Assembly (NCBI RefSeq): GCF_000504285.1
Contig: NZ_KI632511.1
Span: 8,848,154 to 8,912,153, forward strand
Length of the DNA stretch: 64,000 nucleotides
Source of the DNA: Actinospica robiniae DSM 44927
Lineage (GTDB): Bacteria; Actinomycetota; Actinomycetes; Streptomycetales; Catenulisporaceae
Direction: 5' to 3'
Shown here piece after piece: positions 16,593 through 25,559 of the stretch; the first letter of the stretch is position 1; each line of letters begins with the position of its first letter. Below the pieces are notes generated by a model. That model had not been told where the DNA came from and did no database searches. It saw only the letters and a list, made by a program, of their open reading frames with translations. Made by a program: the position numbers and the translations under genes.

Positions 16593-17540
16593 ATGACGCT
16601 GCTCCGCCCGCAAGCCCTCAAGCCCGGCGACCACGTGGCCGTGGTCTGCCTGAGCTCGCCCATCGACAAGCCCGCCAAGCTCGAGTCGGGCATGCAGGCG
16701 ATGGCGCAGGTCGGGCTCAAGGCCGAGGCGTTCCCCTCCGCCCTTGCCGGCGGAACCATGTACGACTACCTCGCCGGGGACGACGAGCAGCGCGTCGCCG
16801 ACCTGACCCGCGCGCTGACGGACCCGAAGTACGCGGCGGTATTCCTTGCCAAGGGCGGCTACGGCGTGCAGCGGGCGCTGCAGAAGATGGACTGGAGCCT
16901 GGTCGACCCCACCCGGCCCAAGGTCGTGGTCGGCTACTCCGACGCCACCGCGCTTCTCGAGGCACTCGCGGTCAAGCTCGGCTGGGTGTCGCTGTTCGGC
17001 CCCATGGTCGCGTGCCAGGGGTTCCGGGAGGGCGTGGACGAGTACGATTTCAAGGAACTGATGCGGCTGCTGTTCACCCCCGCGGACGTCAGCGGGCTGA
17101 CCTTCAAGAACCACCGCACGGTGGTTCGCGGCACGGCCGAGGGCATGACCCTCGGCGGCACCGCCACCCTGCTCGCCACGAACCTCGGCACCGACACGTC
17201 CTACCCCGCGCAGGACGCGATTCTCCTCCTCGAGGACGTCGACGAGCGCCCATTCCGGCTCGATCGGATCATCACCCAGATCCGCCGTTCGAACTACCTC
17301 AAGGGTGTGGCCGGCATCATCCTCGGCAGCTTCACCGAGTGCGGCGATCCCAAGGCGATCGAAGCCATGCTGGTGGAACGCCTCGGCGACCTCGGCGTCC
17401 CCCTGCTCGCGGGCGCCGACATCGGCCACAACACCGCGATGCAGACCTACCCCATCGGAGTCCAGGCCCGCCTCGACGCCGATCGCGGCACTCTTACCTT
17501 CCTCGACCCCGTCCTGCTCGACACCCGCGAATCCGAGTAG
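16593..17540 (+). CDS. S66 family LD-carboxypeptidase
   Basis: A 315-residue S66 serine peptidase, close to the usual LdcA size. KVVVGYSDATALL holds the nucleophile Ser in GYSD, ILLLEDVDERPFRLDR the Glu, and ADIGHNTAMQTYPIG the His. LdcA-type enzymes trim the terminal D-Ala of tetrapeptides in murein recycling; MccF-type relatives act on peptidyl adenylates. It is 26 bp after the M20 gene with GGAG before its ATG and very probably in the same transcript. It is clearly divergent from the S66 protein at 2719-3741, so the two are not a recent duplication. Confidence 0.87.
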   Translation: MTLLRPQALKPGDHVAVVCLSSPIDKPAKLESGMQAMAQVGLKAEAFPSALAGGTMYDYLAGDDEQRVADLTRALTDPKYAAVFLAKGGYGVQRALQKMDWSLVDPTRPKVVVGYSDATALLEALAVKLGWVSLFGPMVACQGFREGVDEYDFKELMRLLFTPADVSGLTFKNHRTVVRGTAEGMTLGGTATLLATNLGTDTSYPAQDAILLLEDVDERPFRLDRIITQIRRSNYLKGVAGIILGSFTECGDPKAIEAMLVERLGDLGVPLLAGADIGHNTAMQTYPIGVQARLDADRGTLTFLDPVLLDTRESE

Positions 17541-17587
17541 GCAGAGGTCGCTCGCCTGCGTCTCAGGCCGTCCCTTAGGCTTCCAGC

Positions 17588-18067
17588 ATGATCCGACCCG
17601 CACAGCCCGAAGACGTCGCACAGATCCACGCCATGGTGCGTGAACTCGCCGAATACGAGAAGGCCCTCAGCGACGCCAAAGCCACGCCGCAGCAACTGCA
17701 CGAGGCGCTTTTCGGCGAGCAGCCGGCCGTCTTCGCGCACATCGCGCAGGACGAGGCGGGCGAAGTGGTCGGCTTCGCCCTGTGGTTTCTCAACTACTCC
17801 ACGTGGACCGGGGTGCACGGGATCTACCTGGAGGACCTCTACGTCCGCCCGACCTCGCGCGGCGGCGGCCACGGCAAGGCGTTGCTCGCCGAGCTCGCCC
17901 GGATCTGCGTCGAGCGCGGGTACGGACGGCTCGAGTGGTCCGTGCTCGACTGGAACGAGCCCGCCATCGGCTTCTACCGCTCGATCGGCGCGGTGCCGAT
18001 GGACGAGTGGACCGTCAACCGGCTGACCGGAGACGCTCTCACCGCGCTCGGCACCAGCGCGCGCTGA
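17588..18067 (+). CDS. GNAT family N-acetyltransferase, diamine acetyltransferase-like
   Basis: A 159-residue single-domain GNAT enzyme. IYLEDLYVRPTSRGGGHGKALLAELARIC contains the acetyl-CoA pyrophosphate loop (RGGGHGKA) and LEWSVLDWNEPAIGFYRSIGAVPMDEW the conserved C-terminal half. The pattern LEDLYV...WNxxAIxFY with an acidic C-terminus matches spermidine/spermine or thialysine N-acetyltransferases, so a small amine substrate is likely but unproven. It lies 47 bp after the peptidase operon and may be read with it. The convergent HelD-like gene ends only 9 bp away. Confidence 0.85.
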   Translation: MIRPAQPEDVAQIHAMVRELAEYEKALSDAKATPQQLHEALFGEQPAVFAHIAQDEAGEVVGFALWFLNYSTWTGVHGIYLEDLYVRPTSRGGGHGKALLAELARICVERGYGRLEWSVLDWNEPAIGFYRSIGAVPMDEWTVNRLTGDALTALGTSAR

Positions 18068-18074
18068 CCTTCAT

Positions 18075-18092
18075 CCTCACCCGACCGTGAGG
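18075..18092. terminator. Short hairpin between convergent GNAT and HelD-type genes
   Basis: CCTCAC, loop CCGACC, GTGAGG: a 6-bp perfect stem straddling the end of the helicase gene and the gap after the acetyltransferase. No T-tract follows in either direction, so termination activity is uncertain. Confidence 0.3.
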
Positions 18093-20440
18093 ACCGTCAG
18101 TTCCCGGGTCGTCCTGGTCATCGCGACGTACAGGTCGTTCTCGCCGCGCGGGCCGTCGGCCGCGATGGCCTCCGGGTCGGCGAGGACGACCGAGTCGAAC
18201 TCGAGGCCCTTGGCCTGACGTGCCGTCAGGACGACGATGCGGCGGTCGAGATCCGGCAGTGCGCCGTACGAAGCCTGCGGCAGGACCGCGGAGACCGCGG
18301 CGGTCAGCTCGCTGGCACGGCTGGACGGGACGATCACGGCCAGCTTGCCCTCGTCCAACGCGGCCTCCCGCTCCCGGGCCACCTCGGCCAGCCTGCTCGG
18401 CAGCTCCTCGGCCGTCACCTTCTCCTGGACCGGCTCGAGCCCGGAGTCCCGCACCGCGTGCGGCGGACGCAGCTGCGGGTCGATCCGCGCGAGCACCTTC
18501 GCCGCCAGCTTCATGATCTCGCTCGGGGTGCGGTAGTTGACGGTCAGTTCGACCGCGCGCCAGCGCTCGCCGACGAGCGGTTCGAGCATCTGCGACCAGG
18601 ACCCGGCGCCGGCCGCGTCACCGGTCTGGGCCACGTCGCCCACCAGCGTCATCGAGCGGCTCGGGCAGCGCCGCAGCAGCAGCCGCCAGGCCATCGCCGA
18701 CAGCTCCTGCGCCTCGTCGACGATGATGTGGCCGAAGGTCCAGGTCCGGTCGGCCGCGGCCCGCTCGGCCACGGTGCGCAGATCCGCGGTGGCCTGCATG
18801 TCGGCCAGCGCTTCGGCGTTGATGATGTCGGTGACCGCGACGATCTCCTCGCGCGGGTCCTCGAGGTCGGTCGAGCGCGAGCCGGCCATGATGTCGAGCA
18901 CGCCCTGCGCGTACGCGATCTCCTGGCGCCGCTTCAGCTCCGCCGCCGCGCGCTCCGCGTTGAAGGCGCCCAGCAGATCCGCCGCCTCGTCGAGCAGCGG
19001 CACGTCGGACGTCGTCCACTCGGCGCCGGGCTCGCGGCGCAGCGACTCGCGCTCCTCGTAGCTCAGGTCGGGCGCGGCCTCGTCGAGCAGGTACGGCGCG
19101 CTCAGCAGCTCGTTGACCAGCCGCTGCGGCGTCAGCTCGGGCCACAGCCAGTTCAGCGCGGCCTGCACCGGCTGCTCCTGCTCCAGCGCGCGCCGCAGCT
19201 CGGCCCGGTCGACCGCGCGCAGCAGTTGGTCCTCGCCCTCGGCGAGCCCTTCCTCGTCGAGCGAGAGGCCGTGCTCGCGCAGGTCCGCCTCGATGGCCTC
19301 GACGATCTCGGCGGCGAGGCCGGCGAAGGGATCCTCGGCCAGCCGCGTGACGGCCTGGTCCACCAGCGCCTCGAGGATGTGGTCCACCAGCGCCGGCCGC
19401 GCCACGTTGTGCGGCTCCTCGGTGTCCAGCGCCTTCGCCTGGGCCTGCTCGCAGGTCTCCCGGTCGAGCCGGTAGGTCACGCCGTCGACCACGACCTCCA
19501 GCGGCTCGTCCGGCTCCGGCAGGCGTCGCAGGTTCTTGATGGCCCGGTCGATGACCTCTGCCATCTGGGTACGGCCCTTGATCTCAGCCACGTGCGGCGC
19601 GTCGAACGCGCGTGCCCGGACGCCGGGGAACAGCTCGCCGACGGTCAGCAGCGCGGCGCTGGTCTCGCCCAGCGCGGGCAGCACGTGGGAGATGTAGCGC
19701 AGGAAGGTCTGGTTCGGCCCGACGATCAGCACGCCGGAGCGGGCCAGCCGCTCCCGGTAGGTGTAGAGCAGGTACGCGGCGCGGTGCAGCGCCACCGCGG
19801 TCTTGCCGGTGCCGGGACCGCCCTGCACGACGAGGATGCCGGCGAGCCGGTCGCGGATCACCGAGTCCTGCTCGGTCTGGATGGTCTCGACCACGTCGCG
19901 CATCCGCCCGGTGCGCGCCCGCTTGAGCGACGCGAGCAGCGCGGCCTCGCCGACCAATGGGGAGCCGGCGCCGACGCTGTCCGGCTCGTCCAGCACGCCG
20001 CGGTCGAGCGCGTCGTCGTCGATGCCGACGACGGTGCGCATCCGGGTGTGGATATGCCGCCGGCGGCGCACGCCGAGCGGTGCGGCGCTGGTGGCGGTGT
20101 AGAAGGCGCGGGACGCCGGGGCGCGCCAGTCGAGCAGCAGCGGCTCGCCGTCGGCCTGCTCGTCCCTGATCCCGATCCGGCCGATGTAGTAGCGCTCCCC
20201 GTCCACCAGGTCGAGCCGGCCGAAGCACAAGCCGTCCTCGGCCGCGTCGATCCGGGCGACGCGGCCGCCGAGCTCCCGCGCCGCGACGTCGCGCTCGACC
20301 AGGTACTGCCGGGTACCGGCGGCGGCGCCGCGCACCCCGCCGAGGGTGCCGGAAGCCTGCTCGCGCATCTGGTCGAGCCGCGCGTAGAGCATGCCGACGT
20401 AGTCCTGCTCGTGCGCGAGTTCGTCGTGTTCGCTTGACAT
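18077..20440 (-). CDS. HelD/HelR-like RNA polymerase-associated superfamily I ATPase
   Basis: A 787-residue UvrD-like ATPase. The N-terminal coiled coil (SSEHDELAHEQDYVGMLYARLDQMREQA) inserts into RNA polymerase in known HelD proteins. GRLDLVDGERYYIGRIGI and LLLDWRAPASRAFYTAT are HelD hallmarks before the Walker A motif ILVVQGGPGTGKTAVALHRAAYLLYTYRERLA; IIVDEAQELSAMAWRLLLRRCP is motif II and VVLTARQAKGLEFDSVVLADPEAI motif V. Such enzymes strip stalled or drug-bound polymerase from DNA, and HelR variants protect against rifamycins. I saw no rifamycin-associated element upstream, so a housekeeping HelD role is as likely. The ATG at 20440 has GGGGAG just before it and is preferred to 20452. Confidence 0.88.
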   Translation of the reverse strand: MSSEHDELAHEQDYVGMLYARLDQMREQASGTLGGVRGAAAGTRQYLVERDVAARELGGRVARIDAAEDGLCFGRLDLVDGERYYIGRIGIRDEQADGEPLLLDWRAPASRAFYTATSAAPLGVRRRRHIHTRMRTVVGIDDDALDRGVLDEPDSVGAGSPLVGEAALLASLKRARTGRMRDVVETIQTEQDSVIRDRLAGILVVQGGPGTGKTAVALHRAAYLLYTYRERLARSGVLIVGPNQTFLRYISHVLPALGETSAALLTVGELFPGVRARAFDAPHVAEIKGRTQMAEVIDRAIKNLRRLPEPDEPLEVVVDGVTYRLDRETCEQAQAKALDTEEPHNVARPALVDHILEALVDQAVTRLAEDPFAGLAAEIVEAIEADLREHGLSLDEEGLAEGEDQLLRAVDRAELRRALEQEQPVQAALNWLWPELTPQRLVNELLSAPYLLDEAAPDLSYEERESLRREPGAEWTTSDVPLLDEAADLLGAFNAERAAAELKRRQEIAYAQGVLDIMAGSRSTDLEDPREEIVAVTDIINAEALADMQATADLRTVAERAAADRTWTFGHIIVDEAQELSAMAWRLLLRRCPSRSMTLVGDVAQTGDAAGAGSWSQMLEPLVGERWRAVELTVNYRTPSEIMKLAAKVLARIDPQLRPPHAVRDSGLEPVQEKVTAEELPSRLAEVAREREAALDEGKLAVIVPSSRASELTAAVSAVLPQASYGALPDLDRRIVVLTARQAKGLEFDSVVLADPEAIAADGPRGENDLYVAMTRTTRELTVLTVG

Positions 20441-20570
20441 CCCGCTCCCCATGCGCTAACTTCGTCCGTGAGCCCGGATCAAGGCGCTATTTGCGCTGCT
20501 CAGAATCCGATGAGCCCCAAGTCTAGCATGGTCGCCCGGTCGGGTGCCCGCCCGCATCCTTCACGCAGCA

Positions 20571-20613
20571 GGCGATCGCCCCGCCGGCGTTCTCGGCCGG
20601 CGGGGCGATCGCC
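20571..20613 (-). terminator. Strong intrinsic hairpin after the beta-helix gene
   Basis: A perfect 17-bp inverted repeat: GGCGATCGCCCCGCCGG at 20571-20587 and its complement at 20597-20613, with a 9-nt loop. It begins 33 bp past the stop of the minus-strand beta-helix gene, where a terminator belongs, and also lies 130 bp upstream of the HelD start. Confidence 0.75.
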
Positions 20614-20646
20614 TCACGCGGTGTCAGTGCCCTGTCGGGCCGTTCC

Positions 20647-22560
20647 TCACGGGTAGGAGACCAGGTCGCTCGGACCGCCGAAGGTCGAGCTCACCGGCGC
20701 GCCGGTGCCGTTGATCACCGACTCGATCCCGCCGGAACCGTTGAGGAACACGGTCAGGATGTCGTGGAACTGCACGTTGGGCGAGTCCGGCGCCTCGATG
20801 GCCATCGAGTTCTCGATCGGCACACCCTGGTTGAAGTAGGAGTAGACGCCCATGCCGTAGCCCTGGAACGACTTCACCGACTTCGGCAGGTAGAACGCCG
20901 GGTAGCCGTCCTGGGTCGGACCGGCCATCCACGCGCTCTGGCTCGGCACGTCGTACGGGTTCTCGTTCTGGAAGAAGAGCACGGTGCCGCCCTGCCCGGT
21001 CCACACCGTCTCATACTTCTGATAGTGCTCGACCGCCAGGCCGTACGCGGTCACGTCGTCGCCGCCGACCACCAGGCCGGTGTCCGCGGTGTCGGACGTC
21101 CACGAGCCGCCGCCGGCGCCGTGGTCGGCACGCCAGGACCACACGTCGTCGATGATCGAGTCGCTGGCGTCGTCGATGAACGCGGTCTTGACCGAGCCGG
21201 CCTCCTCGCCGCCGACGCGGAAGAAGACGTCGTCGATGGTGGTCGGGTCGGACTTGTACCAGGACAGCGAGGCGCTGCCGGGCAGGCCGTGCAGGTCGAG
21301 CAGGGAGGAGGAGGTCACCGGTCCGGCGTCGAAGATGAGTCCGGACAGGTTCACTCCGGGCAGGCCCGTGACGTCCATGGTGACGTTGCCCCGGGTCGGG
21401 ATCAGGGTCGGGAAGCCCAGGCCGACGATCTTGGTGTCCGGCCACAGCACGTGGATCGTGGACGGCACCTGGTAGACGCCCGGGGTGTAGAGCAGGTTCT
21501 TGCCGAGCGCCAGCGCCAGGTTGATCTGCGCCACCGAGGTCGCCGGCTGCACGACGAAGAACGAGCTCAGCGGCAGCGAGCTGCCCGGAGTCGAACCGTT
21601 CGCCCAGCTGGGACCGCTGCTCGAGGTCTGCACCGAGGGCACGAACACGTTGTAGTGGCCGGCCGAGTCGGTGTAGAGGTACGGCTCCTCGCGCGTGGTG
21701 GGGCAGGTGTCGAGCGTGGTGTACGGCGCCGGGCCGCCGGCGTCGCCGGCGTTCGGCGCGAACGACTGGGCCGGTGCGCCCGGGTCGCCGCAGAACACCT
21801 GGTTCCACACCCCGTTCGACCAGCCGTCGAGCGCGCTGTCGCGGGTGATGTACTGCTGCTGCGAGCCGTTGACCACGGTCCCGCCGGTGAACGACGAGTC
21901 GGCGATGAACCCGCCGCTGGCGTAGTCCGGCGAGCCGTCGCAGTAGTCCATCAGCGTCACGCCGCCGTTGACCGCGACCCGTCGCATCGGCGCGGCCTGG
22001 GAGACGGCCCAGAACTCGGTGTTGCCGGTGCAGCCGGAGCCGCCGGCCACGTCGACGGTCAGGTTGGAGAGCGAGCGCCAGAAGTTCTCCAGCGCGAAGC
22101 ACTGGGTCTGGTCGCCGTTGGTGCACTGGTTGAAGACGTCGGCCTGTCCCACGATCGTGGTGTCGGACGGATTCTTGCCCAGACCGGCCACCTCGGTGTA
22201 GTAGCCGACCTGGAACACCAGCGGATCCGCGGTGGACCCGTAGGTGCCCGGTTCGAACAGCAGCGCGTAGCGCTGGGTGCCGAACTGGTTGGGGATCTGC
22301 TGGGCGGCGATGGCGTCGAGCGTGGACTGGATCGAGCTCTGCGACATCGACGGGTTGAACACGTAGACGTTCGGGCCGAGCGGGCCGCCCGTGGTGGACG
22401 GCGCCACCGCGGCCGCGGTGCCCGTGTCGGCCGAAGCCGCCGGGGCGAGCACCGGCGCGGCACTCAGGCCGATCCCGGCCGTCAGCGCGACCAGCAGGCG
22501 TGCGAGCCGCCTGGTCGGGTGCGGCGTTCGTGGCCCGGGTATCACCGAACTAAGCCTCAC
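20647..22560 (-). CDS. Secreted right-handed beta-helix protein, pectate lyase/GH55-like
   Basis: A 637-residue exported protein. Twin arginines (TRRLARLL) precede a hydrophobic core and an Ala-rich cleavage region (APAASADTG), so Tat or Sec export is expected. The mature part has GPNVYVFNPSMSQSSIQSTLDAIAAQQ and two halves of pectate-lyase-like coils (TIVGQADVFNQC, IVGLGFPTLIPTRGN, DDVWSWRADHGAGGGSW, TAYGLAVEHYQKYETVW). Actinomycete relatives are annotated as adenylyl cyclase or coagulation factor 5/8 proteins without basis; the fold resembles GH55 glucanases. A carbohydrate target is inferred, supported by the LacI-type palindrome just upstream. GTG 22560 has AAAGGCGG upstream; GTG 22593 is an alternative. 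Confidence 0.7.
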   Translation of the reverse strand: MRLSSVIPGPRTPHPTRRLARLLVALTAGIGLSAAPVLAPAASADTGTAAAVAPSTTGGPLGPNVYVFNPSMSQSSIQSTLDAIAAQQIPNQFGTQRYALLFEPGTYGSTADPLVFQVGYYTEVAGLGKNPSDTTIVGQADVFNQCTNGDQTQCFALENFWRSLSNLTVDVAGGSGCTGNTEFWAVSQAAPMRRVAVNGGVTLMDYCDGSPDYASGGFIADSSFTGGTVVNGSQQQYITRDSALDGWSNGVWNQVFCGDPGAPAQSFAPNAGDAGGPAPYTTLDTCPTTREEPYLYTDSAGHYNVFVPSVQTSSSGPSWANGSTPGSSLPLSSFFVVQPATSVAQINLALALGKNLLYTPGVYQVPSTIHVLWPDTKIVGLGFPTLIPTRGNVTMDVTGLPGVNLSGLIFDAGPVTSSSLLDLHGLPGSASLSWYKSDPTTIDDVFFRVGGEEAGSVKTAFIDDASDSIIDDVWSWRADHGAGGGSWTSDTADTGLVVGGDDVTAYGLAVEHYQKYETVWTGQGGTVLFFQNENPYDVPSQSAWMAGPTQDGYPAFYLPKSVKSFQGYGMGVYSYFNQGVPIENSMAIEAPDSPNVQFHDILTVFLNGSGGIESVINGTGAPVSSTFGGPSDLVSYP

Positions 22561-22623
22561 TGCTTGTTTCCGCCTTTCCAGGGCGCGGAGCACCGATGCT
22601 CCGCGAGGAAGAGGAGAAGCTTG

Positions 22624-22635
22624 GAGAGCGCTCTC
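22624..22635. promoter_or_regulatory. LacI-type palindrome GAGAGCGCTCTC
   Basis: A perfect 12-bp palindrome with the central GCGC of LacI/GalR-family operators (CebR-type sites read GGGAGCGCTCCC). It lies about 30-65 bp upstream of the possible starts of the secreted beta-helix gene. Related sites recur at 37007-37018 and 37033-37044. Sugar-responsive repression is inferred. Confidence 0.55.
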
Positions 22636-22736
22636 TTGGGCGACCAGTGAACTCTCCGAACCCTGATGGCGTCAAGAGCCGACCGCCCCTCGGGCGGCCG
22701 GGCGGAAGCCCTGGTCAGCTCAATCAGGACTCTGAA

Positions 22737-23966
22737 TCAGTCCGTGTCCTCGGCCGGGCTCGCGGCGCGCTGCCAGACCTGCGCCGACGCCGCGCGCACG
22801 GCCTCGAAGCCGGGCGGCAGGTCGGCCAGCTCGGCGAGCTGCGGATGCGCCTGGACCAGGCAGTGCATGCAGCTGACGACGGCGGCGTCCGCCTCGGCCG
22901 GCGAGTGCTCGTCGAGCACCTGCCAGGATCCATCGGCATCATGGCTGACGAAGTACGGCTCCGCCTGACCGGTCAGCAGGCTGCGATGTGCGATGACGCC
23001 CAGATTCTCCGGGAAGACGCCGTCCGGGAACGGCCACGGCAGGAACCGTTCGACCTCGCGCGCGTGTTCCTGCGCGCCGCCCGCCGTGTGCGGCAGCAGG
23101 TCAGAGCCCTTCTCTCGGACGCGGGTCGCCGCGCGAGCAGGATCGGCCGCCACCCACGCGTCGAGCAGCCCGCGCAGAGTGTCCTCGTCAGGTGCGGGGA
23201 TGAGGACGTCGAACTCGCCCCCGGTGGACTGCTCCTGCTCCAGTTCGATGGCGCCCTCGCTCTCCTCCCGCGGATGCAGGATGAGCGATGTGCTCGTCTC
23301 CAGCGTCAGCCCGACGGCGTCGAGCGATTCCCACAGCGCGTCCATGTCGTCGGGGCCGGGGCAGGACAGGTGGACGCTGAAGGTAGGCGTCTGCGATTCC
23401 CGCCAGAGCAGCAGCTCTTCGAAGACCGGATAGCGCCTTCCCTCGACGAAGCGCTCTCCCTTCGGCGCACCGTCGTGCAGGACGATCTCGCCGAAGCGCC
23501 GATCGCCGAAGGGCACGGAGGTGACCTGGACGCGGGTCGGACAGATCCGGCGTCCCCAGAGCACTTCGCGTCGTCCGCCGCCGGCGTCGACGCGGACGCA
23601 GGTGAGGCCGAAGTCGCCTTCGATCTCGCCCTCTCCCGGCGGCAGCTCGATGCCGTAGCCGCGCCAGGCCGCCCGCGCGACCGCCCAATCACCCAGGATC
23701 GTCGCCGCGATGCCCAGGTTCCAGAAGGCCGGATCGTGCTTGCCGGTCTCCGCCCGCGCCGTCGCCTGCAAGCCGAGTTCGTAGGCCTTGGGCCAGTTCC
23801 GCAGGAACTTGTAGGCCAGCGCCGCGTCGAACCACCACGCGTGGCTGTCCGGGCCGTCCGGTCGCAGGGCCAGAAGCTGCTCGTAGAACGCGGCCGACGA
23901 CTCCCACTGCTCGGCCGCCCAAGCCGCCCGCGCCTGCTCGAACAGCCGCTTCTCGATCTCGTCCAT
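22737..23966 (-). CDS. TPR-like repeat protein of unknown function
   Basis: A 409-residue soluble protein. Residues 1-120 are helical repeats of the TPR type (ARAAWAAEQWESSAAFYEQLLALRPD, FWNLGIAATILGDWAVARAAWRGYGI). The rest is an alpha/beta region with a candidate Cys-rich patch near the end (VVSCMHCLVQAHP) and many acidic residues, reminiscent of polymorphic-toxin immunity or adaptor proteins, but no family is recognised. No signal peptide is seen. It lies downstream of nothing on its strand and is divergent from the esterase at 24163. It is coding beyond doubt from its length and composition; function is unassigned. Confidence 0.7.
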   Translation of the reverse strand: MDEIEKRLFEQARAAWAAEQWESSAAFYEQLLALRPDGPDSHAWWFDAALAYKFLRNWPKAYELGLQATARAETGKHDPAFWNLGIAATILGDWAVARAAWRGYGIELPPGEGEIEGDFGLTCVRVDAGGGRREVLWGRRICPTRVQVTSVPFGDRRFGEIVLHDGAPKGERFVEGRRYPVFEELLLWRESQTPTFSVHLSCPGPDDMDALWESLDAVGLTLETSTSLILHPREESEGAIELEQEQSTGGEFDVLIPAPDEDTLRGLLDAWVAADPARAATRVREKGSDLLPHTAGGAQEHAREVERFLPWPFPDGVFPENLGVIAHRSLLTGQAEPYFVSHDADGSWQVLDEHSPAEADAAVVSCMHCLVQAHPQLAELADLPPGFEAVRAASAQVWQRAASPAEDTD

Positions 23967-24162
23967 GCCCCGCCCGCTCTGTCCGTGCTTGTCAGCCTTC
24001 GATCAATGCCGTCGCCGCCCGAAGGTATCAGCCGGGGCGTGTCGGTCGGCACCAGGTGCGGCCGGTCCGCTGTGTACGCCGTCGCCATCGACCGGCCGCC
24101 CACGCGGGGCCTACGTTCTGCCGGAACCAGCCGCGTCCCGCCCCAATGGAGAGGCAGAACTC

Positions 24163-25518
24163 GTGCACCAGCAGCCCACTCATCACCCACACCACACCCC
24201 GCAGCCCGTCGCCCGGGCCGTCTCCGCGGTGGCCGTCGTCCTCGCCGTCCTCGCGGCGATGCTCTACGCCGTCGGCACCGCGACTCCCGCGCTCGCCAAC
24301 ACTTCCACGCTCACCCAGGTCGGCTCGTTCGGCGCCAACCCGGGCGCACTGCAGATGTACGACTACGTGCCCACCACGGCTGCCGCCAACGCGCCGCTGG
24401 TGATCGCGCTGCACGGCTGCACCCAGAGCGCGAACGACTACTACAGCGACTCCGGTTGGCCCAAGTACGCCGACTTGTGGGGCTTCGATGTCGTCTTCCC
24501 GCAGCAGACCTCGAGCAACAACAGCGAGGAATGCTTCGACTGGTTCACTCCTTCGGACGATTCGAGGGGTGACGGCGAGGCCGCGTCGATCATCCAGATG
24601 GTCGATTACATGGAGGCGCACTACTCGATCAACCCCTCTCGGATCTACGTCACCGGGCTCTCCGCCGGCGCCGGCATGACCGCCGACCTGCTCGCCGACT
24701 ACCCCGACGTCTTCGCCTCCGGCTCCATCGACTCCGGCCTGCCGGCCCAGTGCGCGACGAGCCAGACCGTCGCCTACACCTGCATGGACAGCGCCGTGAG
24801 CAAGACCGTCGCGCAGTGGGCCGCCCTGGCGAAGAACTCCGACCCCGGATACACCGGCACCTGGCCGACCGTGCAGATCTGGCAGGGCAGCGCGGACTAC
24901 ACCGTCAGCACCTCGAACTTCACCGAGCTGATGGACCAGTGGACCGGCGTATGGGGAGTGAGCCAGACCGCCTCGTCCACCGCGACCCTGACCGGCGGCA
25001 CGACGGAAAGCATCTACGACAACGCGGCGGGCGCGCCGGTCGTCGAGACGTTCTCCGTCTCCGGCATGGGGCACGGCCTGGCCGTCAGCCCGGGCTCGGG
25101 CACCGACGACTGCGGCGCGACGGGTGCGTACTTCCTGAGCTACATCTGCTCGTCGTACTACACGGCGCTGTTCTGGGGCCTGAACTCGACGAGCGCGTCG
25201 ACGAGCCCGTCCGCCTCCCCGTCGGTCTCCGCGTCCGCGTCCCCGTCGGTCTCCGCGTCCGCGTCCGCGTCCCCGTCCGCTTCGGCCTCTGCCTCGCACT
25301 CGGCGTCGGCGTCCGCCAGCGCGTCTTCCACGTACGCGACGAGCTGCTACACCGCGAGCAACTATGCGCAGACCACCGCCGGCCGGGCCTATCAGTCCGG
25401 TGGCTACGCCTATGCCAACGGTTCCAACCAGAAGATGGGGCTGTGGAACACGTTCTACGTCACCAGTCTCGAGGAGACCTCGCCGAACTACTACATCATT
25501 GTCAGTGCCTGCCCGTAA
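24163..25518 (+). CDS. Secreted PHB depolymerase/feruloyl esterase family protein with Ser-Ala linker
   Basis: A 451-residue secreted esterase. The signal peptide is AVSAVAVVLAVLAAMLYAV ending at TPALANT. The catalytic domain has PLVIALHGCTQSANDYY (oxyanion loop), GLSAGAGMTADLLADYP (nucleophile elbow) and VSGMGHGLAV (His), the LpqC/PHB-depolymerase family pattern, which includes feruloyl and acetylxylan esterases. A linker of about 45 Ser, Ala and Pro residues (about 25187-25328, tandemly repeated codons) leads to a 58-residue C-terminal module with two Cys, probably polymer binding. Start GTG 24163 has GGAGAGG at 8 bp; the frame upstream is open but lacks a ribosome site. The polymer substrate is not determined. 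Confidence 0.85.
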   Translation: MHQQPTHHPHHTPQPVARAVSAVAVVLAVLAAMLYAVGTATPALANTSTLTQVGSFGANPGALQMYDYVPTTAAANAPLVIALHGCTQSANDYYSDSGWPKYADLWGFDVVFPQQTSSNNSEECFDWFTPSDDSRGDGEAASIIQMVDYMEAHYSINPSRIYVTGLSAGAGMTADLLADYPDVFASGSIDSGLPAQCATSQTVAYTCMDSAVSKTVAQWAALAKNSDPGYTGTWPTVQIWQGSADYTVSTSNFTELMDQWTGVWGVSQTASSTATLTGGTTESIYDNAAGAPVVETFSVSGMGHGLAVSPGSGTDDCGATGAYFLSYICSSYYTALFWGLNSTSASTSPSASPSVSASASPSVSASASASPSASASASHSASASASASSTYATSCYTASNYAQTTAGRAYQSGGYAYANGSNQKMGLWNTFYVTSLEETSPNYYIIVSACP

Positions 25519-25559
25519 GCTCACGAATAGACAGGTTCTCCCGTGAAAGGAGCAGGCTG

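Noticed and set aside
18458-20437. 659-codon ORF antisense to the HelD-type gene
   Set aside because: Shadow of the opposite strand: low-complexity Gln, Gly, Arg and Val composition.
20441-20640. Rifamycin-associated element upstream of the HelD-type gene
   Set aside because: I looked for the inverted repeat typical of such elements and found no match; the main hairpin there belongs to the opposite gene's terminator.
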